Assembly: GCF_004135285.1 (NCBI RefSeq)
Contig: NZ_CP035494.1
Coordinates: 2,170,001-2,234,000 of the forward strand
Length of the DNA: 64,000 bases
Reading direction: 5' to 3'
From: Microbacterium protaetiae
GTDB taxonomy: Bacteria > Actinomycetota > Actinomycetes > Actinomycetales > Microbacteriaceae
Part shown: in pieces, positions 52,732 to 59,785 of the stretch
How positions within the stretch are numbered: the first letter of the stretch is position 1
Layout of the letters: each line of letters opens with the position of its first letter
Position numbers and translations under genes: made by a program
The notes under the pieces: generated by a model
What the model saw: the letters and a program-made list of their open reading frames with translations, nothing else
Told to the model about the DNA's origin: nothing
Database searches by the model: none

Positions 52732-53634
52732 TTAGTGGTCGTAGGCGATGAGGGATCTCTTTGAGGGTGCGCCTGTGAGCCAGTTGTGCCAGATGCCGGC
52801 GGCGAGGGCGAGTAGGCGGGCCGCGACGCGGGAGTAGACGCCGGCGACGGTTCGGCCGCCGTGTTCTTCGAGTGTGAGCTGGCCCTTCAATGTGTCGAAC
52901 ACGGACTCGACCCATTGCCGGATGCCGCCGAGTTTCCCGAAACGTTTGTGCTCGTCCTTGCGGTCTGGACGGATCAGGTGAGCGCCCAGCTCCTCGGTGA
53001 CGAACGTCTCAAACTGGCGGCCGGCGAAGCCCTTGTCGCCGACGATCACCTGCCCGGGTGCGATCAGGTGCCGATCGTGACGCAGCAGCTGCTCGGTGAC
53101 TTCTCGCTCTCCGATCTTCGGGTTGGCCAGCCCCCAGATGATCGGCATCCCCTCTGGCGTGCAGATCAGGTAGAGCCGGAATCCCCAGAAGAACCGGGAG
53201 TGGGAGGCGCAGTACCCGTAGCCGGCATGCCCGGCCAGATCGGAGCGTTTCACTGTCTCCCGGGACTTGCCGCAAGGGACCGGTGTGGAATCGACAAGCC
53301 GGGTCACCTCACCGAAGGTAGGGGTATCGCGGGCCAGCTCGGTGATCACAGCGGAGAGCAGTCCGGTCGCCTGACGGACGCGTTTGCCCCACCCGGACTG
53401 GGCGGGCAGGTTCGGGAACATGCCCCGCAGGTGTGCGCGGGCGTAACGGATCCACTTCCTGTCGGACGCGATGCCCAGCAGGTGCTGCGCGACCAGTAGA
53501 CACAGCAACTCGACATCGTTGAGCGCGGGCTTACGACCCGGCCGGTGGTCCCTGGTGAACCCGAGCGCCGGGAGAATCCGGTCATCGAGGTGCACGTAGA
53601 GTGTGACAAGGAGGGTGTTGAGCTCGGTTTTCAC
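52732..53634 (-). CDS. IS982 family transposase
   Basis: A 300-residue DDE transposase. The first catalytic Asp is in RLVDSTPVPCG, the second in VIVGDKGFAG and the Glu in WVESVFDTLKGQL; the spacing and the FFWGFRLYLICTPEGMP block are typical of IS982. The N-terminal helical region (KTELNTLLVTLYVHLDDRILPAL) also matches. No frameshift or stop is seen, so it appears active. Its start lies 115 bp inside the right end. Confidence 0.93.
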   Translation of the reverse strand: MKTELNTLLVTLYVHLDDRILPALGFTRDHRPGRKPALNDVELLCLLVAQHLLGIASDRKWIRYARAHLRGMFPNLPAQSGWGKRVRQATGLLSAVITELARDTPTFGEVTRLVDSTPVPCGKSRETVKRSDLAGHAGYGYCASHSRFFWGFRLYLICTPEGMPIIWGLANPKIGEREVTEQLLRHDRHLIAPGQVIVGDKGFAGRQFETFVTEELGAHLIRPDRKDEHKRFGKLGGIRQWVESVFDTLKGQLTLEEHGGRTVAGVYSRVAARLLALAAGIWHNWLTGAPSKRSLIAYDH

Positions 53635-53680
53635 ACATTGGGGTTAACACCCTCCGCCCCTCGTTAACAGCGCCCACGCC

Positions 53681-53725
53681 GATCAACGACGATCAACGAC
53701 GATCAACGACGATCAACGACGATCA
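53681..53725. repeat. 10-bp iterons inside the IS right end
   Basis: GATCAACGAC is repeated four times without interruption (53681-53720), plus a partial fifth copy. The period is close to one DNA helical turn. It lies between the transposase start and the right inverted repeat. Two GTTAAC words (53643, 53663) lie between it and the start codon. Confidence 0.85.
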
Positions 53726-53727
53726 GC

Positions 53728-53749
53728 CAATAGGACTCACTCATCTAGG
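53728..53749 (-). repeat. IS982 right terminal inverted repeat
   Basis: 22 bp ending CTCACTCATCTAGG, the complement of the left end with one mismatch. Its last bases TAGG plus the flanking CT make a TAGGCT hexamer just before the TetR gene. Confidence 0.9.
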
Positions 53750-53757
53750 CTGAAGCC

Positions 53758-54375
53758 ATGTCCGAGGTCCGTGCCACCAAGCGCCGCCGCGGCAGACCCC
53801 GCGGCGGGGCCGGCGACACCCGCGAGCGCATTCTGTCGGCTGCGACCGCCGAGTTCGCCGAAGCCGGCTATGACGGCGCCACGATGCGCGCCATCGCCGC
53901 CCGTGCCGATGTCGACGCCGCGCTCGTGCACCACTACTTCGGCACCAAGGCCGACCTGTTCGGGGCCACCATCGACACGCCGATCCGCCCCGATATCGCC
54001 ATCCGCACGCTGCTGAACGGGCCGCTGGAGGACTTGGGTGAGCGCATCGTCCGCTTCGTGCTGGACTCGTGGGAACAGGCGGATGTGCGCCGACGCGGTC
54101 TCGTTCTGCTGCGTGCGGGGCTGTCGAGCCGCGCCACCGCGCCGGTGCTGGCCGGCTTCCTCGCCCGCGAGCTGCTCGAGCGCATCGCCGACCGGGTGGG
54201 CACACCGGATGCCGCGCTGCGCGCATCGCTGGCGGCATCCCAGATCGCGGGCCTGCTCGTGACCCGTTACATCCTGCGGCTGCCCGCGATGCGCGCCGCG
54301 TCGGTCGACGACCTGGTCGCGTGGCTGGCGCCGACCGTGCAGCGGTATCTCACCGGCGATCAGACGCCCTCGTAG
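53758..54375 (+). CDS. TetR family transcriptional regulator
   Basis: A 205-residue regulator: basic N-terminal tail, HTH near residues 20-60 (AGYDGATMRAIAARADVDAALVHHYFGTKADLF), and a TetR_C-type ligand domain ending DDLVAWLAPTVQRYL. There is no Shine-Dalgarno. TAGGCT (53746-53751) stands 6 nt before the ATG, fitting a leaderless start, but this hexamer straddles the IS end, so the native -35 region has been replaced by IS sequence. It converges with the damaged FAD monooxygenase gene, its likely former target. Confidence 0.9.
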   Translation: MSEVRATKRRRGRPRGGAGDTRERILSAATAEFAEAGYDGATMRAIAARADVDAALVHHYFGTKADLFGATIDTPIRPDIAIRTLLNGPLEDLGERIVRFVLDSWEQADVRRRGLVLLRAGLSSRATAPVLAGFLARELLERIADRVGTPDAALRASLAASQIAGLLVTRYILRLPAMRAASVDDLVAWLAPTVQRYLTGDQTPS

Positions 54376-55222
54376 TCGGGCAGCGTGAAGCCGTCGTCGC
54401 TCAGGAACGCTCCGGTGCGCCCCGACAGCCACGGAATAGCCATGAGCCGCATCACGAGATTGCGCATCGTCAGGGCCCGCCGCGTGCGCGGCGCGAAGAA
54501 GCTTCGGAACCGCAGCGCGCTGCGCTGCTTGGTCTCGATGAACGGCCGAAGACGCTGCTCATAGGCAGCCAGAGCCGCGGGGATGTCGTCGGGCCGTCGC
54601 GCCAGTTCGCCGGCCAGGACGTACGCCTCCACCATCGCCAGGCCGGTGCCCTCGCCTGCCAGCAGCGAGACGCAGGCTGCGGCATCCCCCACCAGCACGA
54701 CGCGGCCGCGGCTCCATGCGTCGATCCGGATCTGACTGACCCGGTCACCGTAGAAGTCGGATGCCGCGTCCATGCCGTCCAGCAGCGCCGGCACCTCCCA
54801 CCCCATGTCGCCGAAGCCGTCGCGCCGTCGTCCGCACCGGCGACGTCGACGATCGACGTGCCGTAGCGGATGGGCACGTCGGCACAGGCATCCAGCAGCG
54901 CCGCCGACAGATCACTGCGTGCGATGCTCACGAACCGATCGTGCACGGCCCTGCGCATCGGTTCGACCGGCGCGGTGGCGATGCGGTGGCCATGCGCGTC
55001 GACGGCGGCGAGTTCGTCGACGACGTAGCCGCGCTCGCGCACCTCGCCGATGATCCCCATGCGTTCGGCGAGGTCGTAACCCAACCCCCAGAAGTCGATG
55101 ACGTACCCGTCGGTGCGGCGGTGCGGCGCCCGCTCGAAGATCACCGGCTCGTGTCCGTATCGGCGTAGCCAGTAAGCGACGGCAGGCCCTGCCACGCCGC
55201 CGCCGTTGATAGCGATCCGCAT
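54360..55222 (-). pseudogene. FAD-dependent monooxygenase with internal deletion and frameshift
   Basis: The N-terminal part (MRIAINGGGVAGPAVAYWLRRYGHEPVIFERAPHRRTDGYVIDFWGLGYDLAERMGI ... IRYGTSIVDVAG) carries the GxGxxG FAD site. The C-terminal part, in another frame, has MGWEVPALLDGMDAASDFYGDR, RGRVVLVGDAAACVSLLAGEGTGLAMVEAYVLAGEL (the GD motif) and the end TLPDYEGV. The junction falls near 54806-54830. About 110 codons of the middle substrate domain are missing compared with the usual 390-400 residues, and the remaining 863 bp is not a multiple of three. The enzyme should be inactive. Relatives hydroxylate aromatic or polycyclic compounds. Confidence 0.85.
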
Positions 55223-55242
55223 CGTCGCCCCCGCATCTGCGG

Positions 55243-55271
55243 TTGACGCTACCACCGCCAGGACGCATAAT
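55243..55271 (+). promoter_or_regulatory. Strong promoter of a leaderless ABC exporter operon
   Basis: TTGACG (55243-55248), a 17-bp spacer and CATAAT (55266-55271) form a near-consensus housekeeping promoter. The expected start, 7 nt on, is the A of the ATG at 55279, and no ribosome site is present. The -35 box lies within 25 bp of the start of the divergent damaged monooxygenase gene. Confidence 0.75.
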
Positions 55272-55278
55272 TCATCAC

Positions 55279-56031
55279 ATGGTGAATAATGCCGTCGAGA
55301 TCCGCGGGCTGCACGTGCGGCGCGGAGCGACGACCGTCTTCGATGGCCTCGACCTCGACCTGCCAGCCGGCGTCGTGACCGGACTGCTGGGGCCATCGGG
55401 TGGCGGCAAGACCACGCTCATGCGCTCGATCGTCGGAGTGCAGAAGACGGATGCCGGAACCGTGACGGTGCTCGGTGAGCCGGCCGGTTCGCGCGCGCTG
55501 CGCCGCCGCGTCGCCTACGACACGCAGGATGCCTCGGTGTACGACGACCTCACCGTGTCACAGAACCTGCGGTATTTCGCCCGGGCGCTGGGCCTGGCGC
55601 GCTCCGAGGTCGACCGGGTGATCGACGAGGTCGGGCTGCCGCCCCAGGCCGGCCAGCTGATCTCGTCGCTGTCGGGCGGGCAGCGCGGTCGGGTTTCTTT
55701 GGCCACCGCGATGCTCGGCCGCCCTGATCTTCTCGTACTCGACGAGCCCACCGTGGGACTCGACCCCGTGCTGCGCGAGAGCCTGTGGCAGGTGTTCCGT
55801 GCGCTGGCCGCCGACGGGGCGACGCTTCTCATTTCCAGTCACGTGATGGACGAAGCCCTGCGGTGCGACGAGATAGTGCTGGTTCACGCGGGGCGGGTGC
55901 TCGCACAGACGACGCCGCAGGAACTGCTGGAGCGGACCGGGTCAGAAGACCCCGACAGGGCATTCCTGAAGCTCATCGAAGACGAGCGGAAGCAGCATCC
56001 ACCCCTGCGACGCGAAGGGAGCGGATCATGA
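55279..56031 (+). CDS. ABC exporter ATP-binding protein (DrrA/ABC-2 type)
   Basis: A 250-residue ATPase with Walker A GPSGGGKTT, signature LSGGQRGRVSLATAML, Walker B LLVLDEPTVGLDP and SSHVMDEAL at the H-loop, as in drug or lipid exporters paired with ABC-2 permeases. It starts at ATG 55279 because the promoter places the RNA 5' end there. It is coupled to its permease by ATGA. Confidence 0.92.
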   Translation: MVNNAVEIRGLHVRRGATTVFDGLDLDLPAGVVTGLLGPSGGGKTTLMRSIVGVQKTDAGTVTVLGEPAGSRALRRRVAYDTQDASVYDDLTVSQNLRYFARALGLARSEVDRVIDEVGLPPQAGQLISSLSGGQRGRVSLATAMLGRPDLLVLDEPTVGLDPVLRESLWQVFRALAADGATLLISSHVMDEALRCDEIVLVHAGRVLAQTTPQELLERTGSEDPDRAFLKLIEDERKQHPPLRREGSGS

Positions 56032-56762
56032 ACCCCGCCCGCACCTTCGCCACCGCGGGGCGCGTGCTGCGCCAGCTCGGCCATGATCCGCGCTCGATCG
56101 TGCTGATGCTGGTGGCGCCGAGCCTGCTGGTGGGGTTGTTCGCCTGGCTGTTCAGCGACCAGGAGGGCGTCTTCGACACCTTCGGCGCGCCGATTCTCGC
56201 GCTGTTCCCGTTCATCGTGATGTTCGTCATCACCTCGGTCACCACGCTGCGCGAGCGTCGGTCGGGGACTCTGGAACGACTGCTGACCACTCCGATCGGC
56301 AAGGGCGACGTCATCGTCGGATACGCGCTCGCGTTCGGACTCATGGCGGTGCTGCAGGCGGTGATCACCGTGGTGTTCGCCGTCGTCGTGTGCGGCCTTC
56401 AGGTCGAGGGGGAGACATGGCAGCTGGGTGTGGTCGCGATCGTGGACGCGCTGGCGGGGACCTCGCTGGGACTGCTGGCCAGCGCCTTCGCGCGTACGGA
56501 GTTCCAGGCCGTGCAGTTCATGCCGCTGCTGGTGTTCCCGCAGATCATCCTGGGCGGGCTGTTCCTGCCGCGCGATCAGATGCCCGACGTGCTGCACGTC
56601 ATCTCGGACTGGCTGCCGCTGAGCTACGCCATCGACGCGATAAAGGCCGTGACCGGTGGCGACGAGCAGTGGGACGTGTGGCGGCCGCTGCTGATAGTGC
56701 TCGCCTTCACGGTCGGCTTCCTCGTGCTCGCCTCGCTCACGCTGCGGCGGCGCACGCGCTGA
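56028..56762 (+). CDS. ABC-2 type permease
   Basis: A 244-residue membrane protein with six predicted TM segments. It shows the ABC-2 pattern RERRSGTLERLLTTPIGKGDVIVGYALAF and FPQIILGGLFLPRDQMPDVLHVISDWLPLSYAIDAIKAV, typical of DrrB-like drug export partners. It forms a half-transporter pair with the preceding ATPase. A MarR gene converges 24 bp downstream and may regulate it. Confidence 0.92.
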   Translation: MNPARTFATAGRVLRQLGHDPRSIVLMLVAPSLLVGLFAWLFSDQEGVFDTFGAPILALFPFIVMFVITSVTTLRERRSGTLERLLTTPIGKGDVIVGYALAFGLMAVLQAVITVVFAVVVCGLQVEGETWQLGVVAIVDALAGTSLGLLASAFARTEFQAVQFMPLLVFPQIILGGLFLPRDQMPDVLHVISDWLPLSYAIDAIKAVTGGDEQWDVWRPLLIVLAFTVGFLVLASLTLRRRTR

Positions 56763-56785
56763 TCACGCCTGTTCGTGCCCGGTGA

Positions 56786-57223
56786 TCATTCGACGCTCGG
56801 GCCGCGCAGCTTCTCGGTCAGCCGCTTCAGTTCGGCCAATTCGGCATCGTCGAGCGGCATCATCTTCTCGGCGATGCCGCGGGCGTGGGTGATGGCCAGC
56901 GCACGAAACCGAGACGCCCCCTCAGGTGTCGCGCGCACGAGCGCACCGCGTCCATCATCGGGATCGGCGCACTTGGACAGCAGACCGCGGGCGACCATCT
57001 TCTCCACCAGCCGTGAGACACTCGGCTGGCTGATCAGCATGTTCGCCGTGACATCCCGCAATCGCGCCGTCATCTGCGGGGAGCGCGTGACTGTCAGCAG
57101 CACGTCGTACTCGGCCTGGTTCAGCGTTCCCTCGTCGAAATCGGAACTTATCTGCGCGAAGATCTCATGCTGCGCCCGGAATAGGCTCTCCCACGCGGCG
57201 ACAGCCAGGCGACGGTCGGTCAT
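56786..57223 (-). CDS. MarR family transcriptional regulator
   Basis: A 145-residue winged-helix regulator (NQAEYDVLLTVTRSPQMTARLRDVTANMLISQPSVSRLVEKMVARGLL; wing ADPDDGRGALVRATPEG). A longer frame runs upstream, but ATG 57223 gives the standard N-terminus. TACGCT lies 6 nt before it, and GGAG is also present, so it could be led or leaderless. It diverges from the DUF2207 gene and faces the ABC exporter. Confidence 0.9.
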   Translation of the reverse strand: MTDRRLAVAAWESLFRAQHEIFAQISSDFDEGTLNQAEYDVLLTVTRSPQMTARLRDVTANMLISQPSVSRLVEKMVARGLLSKCADPDDGRGALVRATPEGASRFRALAITHARGIAEKMMPLDDAELAELKRLTEKLRGPSVE

Positions 57224-57246
57224 CGCTCCAGCGTATCGGGACCACA

Positions 57247-57252
57247 TAGGCT
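57247..57252 (+). promoter_or_regulatory. -10 hexamer of the DUF2207 gene
   Basis: TAGGCT ends 7 nt before the ATG, again suggesting a leaderless transcript. No clear Shine-Dalgarno is present. Confidence 0.5.
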
Positions 57253-57259
57253 GACAGGG

Positions 57260-59086
57260 ATGCCTCGATTCGTCCGCTCTCTTCTGGCCGTGGCCACGGT
57301 GGCCGCGGCATCCCTTTTCTTGGTCGTTCCCGCTGCCTCGGCATCGGCGACACCCCTTGCGATCGGCCCCGTCGCCGGCGACGTCGACGACTTCACGTTT
57401 GCGAGCCTCGACGCCGACTACACACTCGGTCGCGACGACGACGGCACCAGCACGCTGACGGTCGTCGAGACATTCGTCGCCGAGTTCCCCGACTCCGACC
57501 AGAACCACGGGATGCGCCGGCAGATCCCCGACACCTACAACGGGCAGCCGCTGAATCTGCACCTGGTGTCGGTGACCGACGAGAACGGCGACCCTCGCCC
57601 GGCCGAAACCGATGACGACGACGGCACCTTCACCATCACCTCGCGAGCCGACCACTACTTGCACGGGCTGCAGACGTTCGTGTTCACCTACACCGCACGG
57701 CATGTGACCTGGCATTTTCCCGACACCGGCGACGACGAGTTCTACTGGGACGTCAACGGAACCGGCTGGCCGCAGCCCTTCGGCGCGGTGACAGCGACGC
57801 TGCACGTGCCCGCCGCGCTCGCCGGGGACCTCACCGGGCAGCAGTCCTGCTATCAGGGGGTGTACGGGGCGACGACGTCGTGCGAGATCTCCACCACCAT
57901 CGACGCTGACGGATCGGCGACCGTGCACGCCGCAGTGCGAGACATCGCCGCCGAAGAGAACATGTCGATGGCGGTCGGCTTCACGGCCGGCACCTTCACC
58001 CCCTTCGACGCTTCTCCGCTGGCCTCCCCGTGGGGCTGGATCCAGGGCGTCGGCCTGCTCGGTGTGATCGGCGGTGTCATTTCGGCGATCATCGTTCGTG
58101 TGCGCAAGCTGCGGGATGCCGCAGGTCGCCCCACGATCGTCGCCGAGTACACGCCGCCCGACGGGGTCGACGCGTTGCTGGCGGCCGTGTTGCTGGGAAA
58201 GACGCCGAAGGCGATTCCGGCCGAGGTTCTCGAGCAGGCGGTGGGTGGCAGCATCCGATTGCTTGAGGGCACGCGGCGGGTGTTCGGCACGCACAAGATG
58301 CAGGCAGAGCTGGTGGATGCCTCACGCGCCCAAGACGCAGACGGCAGGATGCTGCTCGCCGGCATGTTCGGCAGCACGCCTGCGCCCGGCGACGTGTTCA
58401 CGTTCGGTGAGACGAACACGAAATTCGCCAAGGCCGGTCAGAAGATGCTCAAGTGGGGCGCCGCCGAGGTCAAGCGCCGGCATTGGCGGCGGGCGGTTCC
58501 CGGGGGAGCCCGTCGCGTGCCGATCATCGTGGCGAGTGCCGGCTTCGGGGTCACGCTCCTGGCGGGAATCATCGCGCTGGCCACCTATGTCGCCCCCGCC
58601 GTGCCGGCGATACTCATCGTGACGGGAACGGCAGGGTTCGTGGCATCCCTCATGCTGATAGCCCGCAAGCCGTTCAGCGCCGCCGGTGCCGAGGTTCGCG
58701 ACCATCTCGAGGGTCTGAAGGTGTTCATCGAGTGGGCCGAGGCCGACCGCATCCGCATGCTGCAGTCGCCTTCGGGCGCCGAGCGCGTGCCGGTGAACAC
58801 CGGCGACCCGCGACAGATGATCAAGCTCTACGAGGCGCTGCTGCCGTTTGCCGTGGTCTTCGGGCAAGAGAAGGAGTGGGCGCAGCAACTGGCGACGATG
58901 TACCCGCACGATCAGAGTCCGTATTGGTACGCCGGCAACGTCGCCGCCTTCAACGCCGCGACGTTCGCCGCCGGCATCAGCTCGCTGTCGGCGACCGCGG
59001 CGGCGTCGTCCTCCACGTCGGGCGGTTCCGGGGGCGGTGGATTCTCCGGCGGTGGCGGCGGCGGTGGAGGCGGTGGCGGGGTGTAG
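57260..59086 (+). CDS. DUF2207 domain membrane protein
   Basis: A 608-residue protein. A Sec signal (residues 1-30, cut near ASA-TP) precedes an extracytoplasmic beta-rich DUF2207 domain (about 45-240: STLTVVETFVAEFPDSDQNHGMRRQIP, FTYTARHVTWHF, DEFYWDVNGTGWPQPF). TM segments follow at about 258-275 and, as a pair, at about 420-475, then a soluble domain (VFGQEKEWAQQLATMYPHDQSPYWYAG) and a Ser- then Gly-rich C-terminus ending GGGGGGGGGGV. Family members are common in actinobacteria and of unknown function, probably in the cell envelope. Confidence 0.88.
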   Translation: MPRFVRSLLAVATVAAASLFLVVPAASASATPLAIGPVAGDVDDFTFASLDADYTLGRDDDGTSTLTVVETFVAEFPDSDQNHGMRRQIPDTYNGQPLNLHLVSVTDENGDPRPAETDDDDGTFTITSRADHYLHGLQTFVFTYTARHVTWHFPDTGDDEFYWDVNGTGWPQPFGAVTATLHVPAALAGDLTGQQSCYQGVYGATTSCEISTTIDADGSATVHAAVRDIAAEENMSMAVGFTAGTFTPFDASPLASPWGWIQGVGLLGVIGGVISAIIVRVRKLRDAAGRPTIVAEYTPPDGVDALLAAVLLGKTPKAIPAEVLEQAVGGSIRLLEGTRRVFGTHKMQAELVDASRAQDADGRMLLAGMFGSTPAPGDVFTFGETNTKFAKAGQKMLKWGAAEVKRRHWRRAVPGGARRVPIIVASAGFGVTLLAGIIALATYVAPAVPAILIVTGTAGFVASLMLIARKPFSAAGAEVRDHLEGLKVFIEWAEADRIRMLQSPSGAERVPVNTGDPRQMIKLYEALLPFAVVFGQEKEWAQQLATMYPHDQSPYWYAGNVAAFNAATFAAGISSLSATAAASSSTSGGSGGGGFSGGGGGGGGGGGV

Positions 59087-59102
59087 CCCAGGCATAGTGC
59101 TC

Positions 59103-59228
59103 CCCGCCCGTTGAGCGAGCGCAGTCCCGCCCGTTGAGCGAGCGCACTCCCGCCCGTTGAGCGAGCGCAGCCCCGCCCGTTGAGCGAGCGGACTCCCGCC
59201 CGTTGAGCGAGCGCAGCGAGTCGAAACG
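59103..59228. repeat. Five 23-bp tandem repeats of a GTTGAGCGAGCG element
   Basis: CGTTGAGCGAGCG recurs at 59109, 59132, 59155, 59178 and 59201, an exact 23-bp period, each copy preceded by CCCGCC. The last copy alone continues into CAGCGAGTCGAAACG, completing the dispersed palindrome-like unit common in this bacterial family. Only its left half has been amplified. It lies in the 200-bp gap after the DUF2207 gene. Confidence 0.9.
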
Positions 59229-59286
59229 CCCCGCACGGCGGCCCGCGGGAATACCATGAACGCGGGGACGCAGGGGAAGGACGACG

Positions 59287-59583
59287 ATGACCGCGCGCGG
59301 GCTGGGGCTGGACGCATGGCCGGATGCCGCGGCCGCACGGCTGCTGGAATTGAGCGCCGACCTCGCATGTGTGGCCGGATTCGACGGCCATTTCCGTGAG
59401 CTTTCAACAGGTTGGTCCGAGCTGCTGGGGTATTCGACCGATGAGCTGACGGCGCGCTGGCTGGCTTGGACGGCGATCGGCGTGCCCGAAGAACAGGCAT
59501 ACCGCGCCGTCGCCCGCGATTTGACGCTGCAGCACGACGCCCGGCAGGCGAAGGCCGACAGCGAGCAGCGCTACGCCGACTAG
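59287..59583 (+). pseudogene. PAS-domain protein fragment
   Basis: A 98-codon frame with GGGGAAGGA upstream. LLELSADLACVAGFDGHFRELSTGWSELLGYSTDEL is a normal PAS start, but the text then jumps to a region (WLAWTAIGVPEEQAYRAVARDLTLQHDARQAKADSEQRYAD) that normally comes later, and a stop follows before any output domain. It looks like the stump of a PAS sensor (kinase or GGDEF protein) with an internal and a 3' deletion. A short stand-alone PAS protein cannot be excluded. Confidence 0.6.
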
Positions 59584-59584
59584 T

Positions 59585-59622
59585 TTTAGTCGCTAAACGC
59601 GCCGGGTGTTTAGGTGTTAAAC
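59585..59622. promoter_or_regulatory. Two TTTAG/CTAAA-type dyads
   Basis: TTTAG-TCG-CTAAA (59585-59597) and GTTTA-GGTGT-TAAAC (59608-59622) lie side by side in a short AT-rich patch between the PAS fragment and the end of the aldehyde dehydrogenase gene. They could be binding sites or a recombination scar; nothing downstream in the same orientation uses them. Confidence 0.4.
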
Positions 59623-59785
59623 AGATTCGGTCGGGGCGGAGACTGACTTGGCGATGAAGCATACGACATGCGGCGTTCATGCCGACAAGATCGCGGACGC
59701 TTCCGACATCACGGGTCGATACCCCTCTTCCCGCGGGCGTTCTGTGGGTCGGGCACCCGATGCGCAACCTGTGGAGGAACCGCCG

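Larger units (their letters stand above)
52707..53749. mobile_element. IS982-family insertion sequence (1043 bp)
   Basis: Bounded by 22-bp terminal inverted repeats with one mismatch (CCTAGATGAGTGAGTCC at the left, its complement at the right), and filled by one transposase gene on the minus strand. CTAG occurs just inside both ends and, being palindromic, could be a 4-bp target duplication rather than part of the repeat. The element sits between the DUF2804 fragment and the TetR start codon. The open frame and clean ends suggest a recent, functional copy. Confidence 0.85.

Noticed and set aside
59103..59228. Possible CRISPR array or minisatellite gene.
   Set aside because: The copies are head-to-tail without spacers and match a dispersed repeat type; no coding frame is conserved across them.
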